From JBJXFY01 sp046155815 (GTDB taxonomy: Bacteria > Verrucomicrobiota > Verrucomicrobiia > Limisphaerales > CAIMTB01): a stretch of 17,254 nucleotides of DNA. The stretch is from the NCBI GenBank assembly GCA_046155815.1, contig JBJXFY010000043.1:1-17254 (forward strand). Direction: 5' to 3'. Below the pieces are notes generated by a model. The model was given only the letters and a program-made list of their open reading frames with translations. It searched no databases and was not told the DNA's origin. Positions 7,082 to 13,473 of this stretch are shown piece by piece; the first letter of the stretch is position 1, and every line of letters starts with the position of its first letter. The position numbers were made by a program, and so were the translations under genes.

Positions 7082-8399
7082 ACTGGTTCACCAGTTCCAT
7101 CCGCCGGCCGTCCAGTTCGCGGGCGCGGTCGGCGGCAGCGCGCATCAGCAGCCGGTAGCTCGGCCGCACCCGGCCCCGGCCCACGGTCTCGAAGCCCGCC
7201 TTGTCGCGCTCGGCCAGGTAGCCATGCACCAGCGCCCGGTACTCGTCCACCAGCGGCAGCACGGGCCGGGCCGCCCGCAGCCGCAGCGCGGCGAGCTGCT
7301 CCAGCATTCGCCGCAGCGCGGGCCCGGAGCGCGCGTAGTCCCCGGTCTCAAGCAGTTCTGGCAACGGCAGCGACGCGAACTGCGCCACCGCGTTCGTCGC
7401 GCCGGCGGCCCAGACGGGCGGGCGCAGCACGCCGTCCAGCTTGGCCAGCGTGACGGCCGGCGGCCATGCCTGCCATTCGTCGCGCCCGGTGAAGCCGGCC
7501 ACCACGATGGCCCACCACTTCGCCGCCTCGAGCAACGTCGGGAAGCGCTCCGGCCACACGGCGAGGAAGGCGTGCTGCCAGTTGTAGTAGCGCGGCAGCG
7601 TCTGCACGAACGGCGCGAGCCGCGCCCGGCCGTCCGGCAGCGCCGCCAGCTCGTGGAAGAACAGGTGCGCGGCGGCGGAGAAGACCTCCCAGTCCTCCGC
7701 CGTCATCCGGTCCACGTCGGGCAGGCCGAGGTCGTCAAAGTCCGGCGGGGCGCGGCGGGACAGCACGTCGCGGGCGCGGGCCAGCGGTTCCGTCCGCCGC
7801 GCCTCGAGCACCAGCCGGGTGTCGGGCTGGGGGATGGCGGAGGCGGGCTCGGCCGCGAGCACCGCCTGGGTGGCGCCCTCGAGCAGCCAGAGCGGTATCT
7901 CAGCGCAGCGGCCGGTCGAGGCGCGGTTGGCCAGCTCAAGCAGCAGCGCCTGCACCAGGCCGCGGATCACGGCGGCTTCCGGAACGCGCCCGGGCATCTC
8001 CAGGCGATACTGCCAGGCGCGCTCGAAGGGCACGGCCTGCACCTGCGGCGGCGCGTTCGTCGGCAGGCGCGGATTGATGGTGACAAAGATCTTCCCCGCC
8101 CGCCCGCCGCCCTCGCGCCAGCGGTCGCGCTGGCCCAGCAGCTCAAGCAGGCGCGACTTGGTCCGCTCGCCGGCCACCGCCAGCGTGGCCGGCGTTAGAT
8201 CGCGCAGCGTGTCCGGCGTGAAGTTCCGCGGCACCGGGATGACCGCCAGCTCCGGCCGCGGCCCGAACACGGTGAACTGGCCCGACTCGCTGACGGTCGA
8301 GGTGAACCCGCCGGGCACCGCGGCCAAATCCGCCGCCCGCCCCGCCCCGTCCAGGAGCAGCAGGACGGCGAAGATCAGGCTGGCGCACGGACGCGGCAT
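7053..8399 (-). CDS. Secreted protein with degenerate peptidase-MA-like fold; likely non-catalytic
   Basis: The 448-residue product begins with a signal peptide (MPRPCASLIFAVLLLLDGAG, cleavage near RAA-DL). I do not recognise a named family. Residues 144-181 resemble the core of gluzincin metallopeptidases of the MA clan: a hydrophobic helix where HExxH would sit (VIRGLVQALLLELANRA), then IPLWLLEGATQAV, the usual 'P-W-L-x-EG' segment with Glu174. Both metal-binding histidines are absent. The later helical region (AAHLFFHELAALPDG near 243-257, then LAPFVQTL) also fits the downstream helices of such folds. The rest is helical and rich in Arg, Ala and Leu. The likely reading is a peptidase fold that has lost catalysis and now binds something in the periplasm. 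The ATG at 8399 lies 12 bases after the fmdB-type stop, so the pair is probably one operon. Confidence 0.75.
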   Translation of the reverse strand: MPRPCASLIFAVLLLLDGAGRAADLAAVPGGFTSTVSESGQFTVFGPRPELAVIPVPRNFTPDTLRDLTPATLAVAGERTKSRLLELLGQRDRWREGGGRAGKIFVTINPRLPTNAPPQVQAVPFERAWQYRLEMPGRVPEAAVIRGLVQALLLELANRASTGRCAEIPLWLLEGATQAVLAAEPASAIPQPDTRLVLEARRTEPLARARDVLSRRAPPDFDDLGLPDVDRMTAEDWEVFSAAAHLFFHELAALPDGRARLAPFVQTLPRYYNWQHAFLAVWPERFPTLLEAAKWWAIVVAGFTGRDEWQAWPPAVTLAKLDGVLRPPVWAAGATNAVAQFASLPLPELLETGDYARSGPALRRMLEQLAALRLRAARPVLPLVDEYRALVHGYLAERDKAGFETVGRGRVRPSYRLLMRAAADRARELDGRRMELVNQFTPPLAAAE

Positions 8400-8411
8400 G
8401 GACCGGGGCGG

Positions 8412-8777
8412 TCAGGATTTCGCGCCACCACCGCCAGCGGGCTTGGGCGGGGATTTCGCCGGGGCGGGCGACGAGGACGACGACGAGGACGACGGCGAGG
8501 ACGACGGCGAGGCGGGGGCGGGGGCGGGGGCGGCCGGGGCGGCGTCCTTCTTGGCGGCTTCCGTGTAGTTCTTGCTGCGGTAGTCGGTGATGTAGAAGCC
8601 GGAGCCCTTGAAGATCAGGCCTGCCCCGGTGCCCAGCTGGCGCTTCACCGCGCCGCGGCCCCAGCGCTTTTTCGCACACTTGTCCTGCGGACACACGCTG
8701 AGCGCCGCGTCCTTCATGGACTGGAACAGGTCAAACTCGTGCCCGCACTTCTCACAGACATAGGCGTAGGTCGGCAT
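8412..8777 (-). CDS. FmdB-family zinc-ribbon protein with low-complexity tail
   Basis: The 121-residue protein starts MPTYAYVCEKCGHEFD, the standard FmdB/CxxC_CXXC_SSSS opening. It has Cys8 and Cys11 as the first zinc pair, and Cys29 and Cys34 as the second. The second pair is spaced C-x4-C (CPQDKC) rather than the usual C-x2-C. The conserved GTGAGLIFKGSGFYITDYR segment follows at 49-67. From about residue 76 a Pro/Ala/Ser tail takes over, with a run of eight serines and a GGGG near the end; such tails vary in this family. The function is poorly known; members are proposed to act as small regulators or accessory zinc proteins. The frame is open to an ATG-less extension upstream, but the ATG at 8777 gives the family N-terminus. 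The peptidase-like gene follows after 12 bases. Confidence 0.9.
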   Translation of the reverse strand: MPTYAYVCEKCGHEFDLFQSMKDAALSVCPQDKCAKKRWGRGAVKRQLGTGAGLIFKGSGFYITDYRSKNYTEAAKKDAAPAAPAPAPASPSSSPSSSSSSSSPAPAKSPPKPAGGGGAKS

Positions 8778-8788
8778 GATGAGGCGCG

Positions 8789-8819
8789 AAGCTAGCGGCC
8801 CCCGAGGCGGAAACGTCAA
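8789..8819 (-). promoter_or_regulatory. Candidate sigma-70 promoter for the FmdB-type gene
   Basis: On the minus strand TTGACG (8819-8814) is followed after 19 bases by TAGCTT (8794-8789). Transcription would start near 8782, leaving a leader of only a few bases before the ATG at 8777. This is consistent with the lack of a Shine-Dalgarno sequence. The spacer is longer than ideal, so support is modest. Confidence 0.3.
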
Positions 8820-8830
8820 GGGGCGTGGAA

Positions 8831-8944
8831 GCGCAAAGCGCAAAGTCCAAAGCTCAAAGAGGGCTCCAAATCCAAAGCACCTAACCAGCCTTCCGCCGCC
8901 CAGCTTGGAAACCGGCCCCTGGGTTTGAACCTTGCGCCTTGAGC
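8831..8944. repeat. Degenerate heptamer (NNNCAAA) array with inverted partner array
   Basis: The spacer between moaA and the FmdB-type gene has four head-to-tail heptamers on the plus strand: GCGCAAA, GCGCAAA, GTCCAAA, GCTCAAA (8831-8858), with decayed units to about 8878. Further along are three heptamers in the opposite sense: TTTGAAC, CTTGCGC, CTTGAGC (8924-8944). The two arms could pair imperfectly around a 65-base centre. The right arm ends 3 bases before the moaA stop codon, so the element sits in the moaA 3' untranslated region. Confidence 0.6.
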
Positions 8945-8947
8945 TTC

Positions 8948-10021
8948 CTATCCCCCGATGCAGCTCATGCTCCGCGCGGGCTGCGCGAAGCCCGGCTCAC
9001 CGATGTGGTGCCGCTCCTCCTTGTGCCAGACCACCCCACGCAGCCACGCCGCCAGCACCTCGTCGTCGGAGCCGTCGCGGAGGCGCGCCTTCAGGTCGTG
9101 CTCGCCGAGGCTGAAGAGGCAGGTGCGCACCTGGCCGTCGGCGGTGAGCCGGATGCGGTTGCAGTGGCCGCAGAAGGGCTCGCTCACCGGCGCGATGATG
9201 CCGATCTCCGCCCCGCCGGGGACGCGCCAGCGACTTGCGGTCTCCGCCGGATCGGCCGGTGCCACGGGCAACAGCCCGTGCCGCGCCCGCAGCCGCGTGA
9301 GGATCTCGTGCCCGGGCACGACATGCCCGCGCTGCCACGCGCGGCCCGAGTCCAGCGGCATGAACTCGATGAACCGCAGCGTCACGCCCTCCGACCCCGC
9401 CCAGTCGGCCAGCGCCTCGATCTCGTGATCGTTCAGGCCGCGGATGATCACGGCATTCACCTTCACCGGCCCGAAGCCCAGCCCGCACGCCAGCCGCACC
9501 GCGGCAAGCACGTCCGCCAGCCCGTCGCGGCCGGTCAGCCGGCGGAAGTTCTCCCGGTCGAGCGAGTCGAGGCTGAAGCTCACGCGCCGCAGGCCGGCGT
9601 CACGCAGCGCACGCGCCTTCGGGGCGAAGAGGAAGCCGTTCGTGGTCATCGCCAGGTCGCGCACGCCCGGGACGCCCGCCAGCCGCGCCACGAGCCGCTC
9701 GAAGCCCTGCCGCAGCAGCGGCTCGCCGCCGGTCAGGCGGACCTTCTCGACGCCGAGCGACACGGCCACCCGCACGGCGCGCTCGATTTCCTCGAAGGTC
9801 AGCAGCGCATCGCGCGGCTTCCACGCATGGACGATGGTGCGGTGCAGCGAGGCGGGGTGCGGGTTCTTCCCCGGATCGAAGCGCGTGCGGTAGAAGTTCG
9901 CCGCCTCCTCCGTCTCCGGGAGGCAGTACAGGCAGCGGAAGTTGCAGCGGTCGGTGACGCTGACGCGCAGGTCCCGCATCACGCGGCCGAAGGAGTCCGT
10001 CAGCCCGGCGGACGTGCTCAT
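8948..10021 (-). CDS. moaA: GTP 3',8-cyclase MoaA (radical SAM, molybdenum cofactor biosynthesis)
   Basis: MoaA, with MoaC, converts GTP to cyclic pyranopterin monophosphate, the first step of molybdopterin synthesis. The 357-residue product has the radical SAM cluster CNFRCLYC (Cys26, Cys30, Cys33), the SAM-binding LTGGEP (96-101), MTTNG (125-129), the second [4Fe-4S] site CGHCNR plus Cys301 (Cys284, Cys287, Cys301), and the C-terminal diglycine (Gly356-Gly357) needed for catalysis in the family. It is about 25 residues longer than E. coli MoaA. The excess sits between the first cluster and the first helix (about residues 36-73, Arg/His/Pro-rich). The ATG overlaps the stop of the upstream coiled-coil gene by 4 bases (ATGA), implying translational coupling. 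No other moa/moe genes are in the window. The visible molybdoenzyme is MsrP at the left edge. Confidence 0.96.
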   Translation of the reverse strand: MSTSAGLTDSFGRVMRDLRVSVTDRCNFRCLYCLPETEEAANFYRTRFDPGKNPHPASLHRTIVHAWKPRDALLTFEEIERAVRVAVSLGVEKVRLTGGEPLLRQGFERLVARLAGVPGVRDLAMTTNGFLFAPKARALRDAGLRRVSFSLDSLDRENFRRLTGRDGLADVLAAVRLACGLGFGPVKVNAVIIRGLNDHEIEALADWAGSEGVTLRFIEFMPLDSGRAWQRGHVVPGHEILTRLRARHGLLPVAPADPAETASRWRVPGGAEIGIIAPVSEPFCGHCNRIRLTADGQVRTCLFSLGEHDLKARLRDGSDDEVLAAWLRGVVWHKEERHHIGEPGFAQPARSMSCIGG

Positions 10022-10797
10022 TTCGGCGCGGCAGGCGGCGGGTTCGTCGGCGTTTTCACCTGCACGCCGCCGTCCTGGCGCAGCTCGACGTTGAGGCTGC
10101 CGGCCGGGGGCGCGGGGGCCGGCCTGCCGCGATTGGCGGCCAGCTCCTGGAGCTGCTGGGCGCCCTTCTTCTGGGCGTTGCCGTAGATGCCGCGGCGGAT
10201 CCAGTCGAGGCGACGGGCCACGCTGAGCTCATCCTTCAGCTTCCGTACCTGGTCGCGCAGGAAGGCGAGGTCATTGAGCTGCGTCTCCAGCTTGACCTTC
10301 TCGGCGCGCAGTCGGGTCAGCTCGGTCATGAGGGCCTGCTTGTCGCCCTCGGACTGGGCCAGCCTCTGCTCGGTGGCGGTGATCGCCTGTTCGAGGCCCT
10401 TGATGGACTGGTCGAGGTCCGCCATCTGCTTCGTGAGGTCGTCGTTGCGGCCCTCGAGGGAGGCGATCCGCTGGTCGCGCCGGGCGATCTCCTCGGCGGC
10501 GGCCTTTTCGGCGGCGGCCTTCTCGGCCTCGGTGCGGGCAAGGTTCGCGGTCGTGTCGGACAGCCGGCCGCGGGTGCTGGACAGCTCGGCGTTGCGCACA
10601 TCGAGCGTGGAGTTGAGGGACTGGTTCACACGGACCTGATCCTCCAGCCGCTCGCGCACCTGCACCCACTGGTTGGAATAGTCGCGGATGACCGAGGCGT
10701 CGGCGTCGGCGCGTTCGAGGGCGCGGTTGCGGGAGTCATAGAGGGCCCAGCAAAGTCCCGCCACCGCCACGGCCAGCACGGCAATCACGACCTTCAT
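10018..10797 (-). CDS. Membrane-anchored periplasmic coiled-coil protein, function unknown
   Basis: The 259-residue product has one N-terminal hydrophobic helix (MKVVIAVLAVAVAGLCWALY) that serves as a signal anchor. A long coiled coil runs from about 27 to 200, with heptad-like patterns such as ASLEGRNDDLTKQMADLDQS and KLETQLNDLAFLRDQVRKLK. A Pro-rich tail follows (PAPAPPAG, then PTNPPPAAPK). No enzymatic motif is visible. Such proteins are often structural or scaffold components of the envelope, but nothing here says which. The frame continues upstream to 10980, but that part is Arg/Gly-rich without features, and the ATG at 10797 begins the anchor directly. The stop overlaps the moaA start by 4 bases, so the two must be co-translated although no functional link is evident. 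The GH10 gene ends 85 bases upstream. Confidence 0.8.
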   Translation of the reverse strand: MKVVIAVLAVAVAGLCWALYDSRNRALERADADASVIRDYSNQWVQVRERLEDQVRVNQSLNSTLDVRNAELSSTRGRLSDTTANLARTEAEKAAAEKAAAEEIARRDQRIASLEGRNDDLTKQMADLDQSIKGLEQAITATEQRLAQSEGDKQALMTELTRLRAEKVKLETQLNDLAFLRDQVRKLKDELSVARRLDWIRRGIYGNAQKKGAQQLQELAANRGRPAPAPPAGSLNVELRQDGGVQVKTPTNPPPAAPK

Positions 10798-10882
10798 GCC
10801 GGCCACAGTGCTCAACGACGCGGGCTTTGGCAAGGGATGGGCGGGCCGCCCGCGTCGCCCTTCGCGGCCACGGCCCGCAACC

Positions 10883-12886
10883 TCAATTCCCCCGCAGCCG
10901 GTAGTTCCATTGCCGGCCGCGCACCGGACCGTTCCAGAACCAGCCGCCGGCAAAGCCCGGCCGGGGCGGGTCAGGCTCATCGGCCCAGGCGGGCGGGGCG
11001 AGCGTCGGAGAACTTTGCAGCCGCCAATCGCCGGACGCGCTGGGCCAGCCCAAGGATACGGTCTCGCCGGACACCGACAGGCTGAGCCGCGGCGGCAGGT
11101 TCGTGAGCAGCACGGCCAGCGCGCCGTTGGTGGCCAGCGTGGCGGGCACGGTGCTGGTCACGCCATCGCGGCCGACGGTCACCCGGTAATCGCCCTTGAA
11201 TCCCCGCAGCGTGGCGCGGCCGTCCGGGCCGGAGAGCGCATTCGTGCGCGTCCACCAGGTGCGGAGCACGAGGTTGCTCCAGGCGACGGCGTTGGGCTTG
11301 GGCTCCCAGTTGCGGCGGAAGAGCGCGGCGTCCGGCAGCCAGTGCTGGCCCTCCCAGAAGCCCCACAGCAGCACGCCGCTCACCGCCGGGTGGCTGAAGA
11401 GCGCGGTGGTGAAGTCGCGGGTGTAGTCCGCCTGCGCCGCCTCGTCGCGGAGGTTGATGTCGAACTCCGTGGCCTGGATGGGCAGGCCGAACGCGGCGAA
11501 GCGGTCCAGCATCCCGAGCAGCCGTTCCGGGTGCGGCAGGAAGCTGCCGAAGTGCCCCTGCATGCCGATGCCCTCGAGGGGCGCGCCGTTGGTCTGGAGG
11601 AAGCTGATCTCGTGGAAGAACGCGTCCGTCTGCGGATGGTCCAGCCCGGCGAACTCGAGGTTGCCGTACTCGTTCAGATACAGCTTGGGCCCGTGCGGAT
11701 CGAGCGCCTTGGCGAGCTGGAACCACTCCACCATCACCCCGCGGCCCAGCACGTCCTGCACGTCGTGGTTGGCGTACGGCTCGTTGACCACGTCCCACTC
11801 CACGCACAGGCCGCGGGTCTGGCCGAGGATGTTCGCGAAGTGGTTGGTGATGCGCCGGCGCAACGCGGCCGGGCTGCCGAAGAGGCCCGGCACGTCGGGC
11901 GGCAGGAAGTACGGCTGGTTGGTGCCGGGCCAGATGAGGTTGTGCCCGCGCACGGGCAGGCCGCGGTCGTGCAGCCAGCGCAGGGCGGCGAGGGCGGTGT
12001 TCGAGTTGAGCACGCCGGACTCCTCCCACGGCGGCCACTTGAGGTCGTTCTCCAGCACCGCCTTGTTGAACAGGTGGGTGAGGACGTGCCGGTAGCGGTC
12101 GCGGTCCGCCCCCGCACCGCGCTGGCCGAGCAGCCGCGGGCCGTCCACCGCCGTGCCGAAGCCGAAGGCGTGGCGCGTCAGCTCGAGCGTGATCGCCGCG
12201 CCGGGCACGGGCTGGCCGAACTCGTCGCGCACCTCGACCGTGAGGTCGGCCTTCCGCAGCGCCTCGATGCGCGCCGCCGCCGCCGCCCGCCACGGGGCGT
12301 CCGGCGCGCGGCCGGGGTAGTCCACCACGTCCGGAAAGTCCGCGAGGGTCTTCGACTGCCCCCAGTTCGTGACCGTGACGCCGCCGATCTCGACGGTCTG
12401 CGGGGCGGCCCAGCCGAGGCGGAAGTTCACCTGCGCCGCGCCGGCCGCGTGCGCCTCCGCCGCCTGGAATGCGGCGCTGAACCGCAGCCACCCCCCATCC
12501 CCGGCCGCGTGCAGCCGCACGGCGGACTGCGTCCACGGCGGGCTGTTCCGCTCGAAGACGAACTCGGCGAAGGCGTCGCCGTTCGTGGGCGCGGCGCGGC
12601 GCAGCCAGAACGTGGCGTGGATCACGTCGCCCTCCGCCACGGCCCGGGCGGCGGGCACGCTCAACTGCACGTCCCAAGGATTGGCCGGACGCTTCAGCGT
12701 CTGCACGCGCACGGCCTGTGTGAAGGGCTGGCCGGCGACGCTGACGTTCTGGCGCGCGGCGAACGAGGCGTCGGGGCGGCTCAAGTTCCAGCCGGCCGGC
12801 AGGTTCGCCGGCAGCAGCGACTGCTGCGCCGCGGCGCGGGCGGCGAGGCCCAGCAGGACGATGGACAACAGCCGGAGACGGAGCAC
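10883..12886 (-). CDS. Secreted GH10 endo-1,4-beta-xylanase with accessory beta domains
   Basis: Glycoside hydrolase family 10 enzymes cut the xylan backbone by a retaining mechanism. The 667-residue product has a signal peptide (MLRLRLLSIVLLGLAARAAA), then a beta-rich region (about 22-176) resembling a carbohydrate-binding module. The GH10 barrel (about 205-545) follows, with NKAVLENDLKW (274-284), RGHNLIWP (313-320), the acid/base Glu369 in WDVVNEP, MQGHFGS (442-448), the nucleophile Glu474 in ATEFDINL, and LLWGFWEG (506-513). A carboxypeptidase-regulatory-like segment (about 550-600) and a C-terminal LGWPSASGDWRLQSSPTL domain complete it; the last resembles a domain common in verrucomicrobial secreted proteins. 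All catalytic residues are present, so activity is expected. No SusC/D, transporter or other xylan genes are adjacent. Confidence 0.95.
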   Translation of the reverse strand: MLRLRLLSIVLLGLAARAAAQQSLLPANLPAGWNLSRPDASFAARQNVSVAGQPFTQAVRVQTLKRPANPWDVQLSVPAARAVAEGDVIHATFWLRRAAPTNGDAFAEFVFERNSPPWTQSAVRLHAAGDGGWLRFSAAFQAAEAHAAGAAQVNFRLGWAAPQTVEIGGVTVTNWGQSKTLADFPDVVDYPGRAPDAPWRAAAAARIEALRKADLTVEVRDEFGQPVPGAAITLELTRHAFGFGTAVDGPRLLGQRGAGADRDRYRHVLTHLFNKAVLENDLKWPPWEESGVLNSNTALAALRWLHDRGLPVRGHNLIWPGTNQPYFLPPDVPGLFGSPAALRRRITNHFANILGQTRGLCVEWDVVNEPYANHDVQDVLGRGVMVEWFQLAKALDPHGPKLYLNEYGNLEFAGLDHPQTDAFFHEISFLQTNGAPLEGIGMQGHFGSFLPHPERLLGMLDRFAAFGLPIQATEFDINLRDEAAQADYTRDFTTALFSHPAVSGVLLWGFWEGQHWLPDAALFRRNWEPKPNAVAWSNLVLRTWWTRTNALSGPDGRATLRGFKGDYRVTVGRDGVTSTVPATLATNGALAVLLTNLPPRLSLSVSGETVSLGWPSASGDWRLQSSPTLAPPAWADEPDPPRPGFAGGWFWNGPVRGRQWNYRLRGN

Positions 12887-12937
12887 GCGGCAGGATAGCC
12901 GCGCCCGCGGATTTGCGGAAGGCGGACGGCCTCTTCT

Positions 12938-13411
12938 TCAGCCGCGCGAGGCCGCCTCCGCCTCGCCGATCGCGCGCTCGCAGTACGCGAGGAATTCCGG
13001 GTCGCCGGTGAACTCGCGGCGCAGGTCGCCCCATTCGCGACGGACGAGCGCGCCCCGCAGCAGCCGGTGGAACAGCTCCTCCCAGACGCCCCAGATGTCC
13101 TCGGAGAAATAGCCGCGGCGGCGGAGGTAGCGTTCCTCGCAGAACAGGTGAAAATGCCGCAGCAGCGCGCGGCGCAGCTCGGGCGTTGAGGCGGGCAGCC
13201 CGCGGTCACCTGCGGCGAGGCGCAGCTCCCAGACGCCGGACGGGTAAAGCTCCATCACGCGTTCGTACCGCTTCACGCAGTCGAGGAAGATCTGCGCGTT
13301 CGTGGTGCGGCGCGCGACGTTGGCGGCGCGGAAGAGGCCGACGGCGGTGAAGACGAGCGACACGCCGGCAAAGGCGGTGCTTACGAGCTGGATGTGGGCG
13401 ACTTCGATCAT
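12938..13411 (-). CDS. Small membrane-anchored helical protein, DUF4760-like
   Basis: The 157-residue product has one membrane helix near residues 7-27 (QLVSTAFAGVSLVFTAVGLF), then a basic AANVARR turn. A soluble helical domain rich in Arg, Glu, Trp and Phe contains FLDCVKRYERVMELYPSGVW, LRHFHLFCEERYLRRRGYF and EFLAYCERAIGE. The layout resembles small bacterial DUF4760-type proteins (one helix plus a cytoplasmic four-helix region), but I am not sure of the family. Function is unknown. Two starts are possible: a GTG at 13429 and the ATG at 13411. The ATG is chosen because it directly precedes the anchor; neither has a clear ribosome site. It lies 62 bases after the large coiled-coil gene and 51 bases before the xylanase gene. 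Confidence 0.72.
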   Translation of the reverse strand: MIEVAHIQLVSTAFAGVSLVFTAVGLFRAANVARRTTNAQIFLDCVKRYERVMELYPSGVWELRLAAGDRGLPASTPELRRALLRHFHLFCEERYLRRRGYFSEDIWGVWEELFHRLLRGALVRREWGDLRREFTGDPEFLAYCERAIGEAEAASRG

Positions 13412-13473
13412 GGCGCCCGAGCAGCGCACGGCGCCCCGGACAAAGACGGTCCAAGGCGGCCTGCGTTGCGGCG

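Noticed and set aside
10796..12898. Long plus-strand open frame (700 codons) opposite the xylanase gene
   Set aside because: The minus strand carries all GH10 catalytic motifs. The plus translation is low-complexity and without family features.
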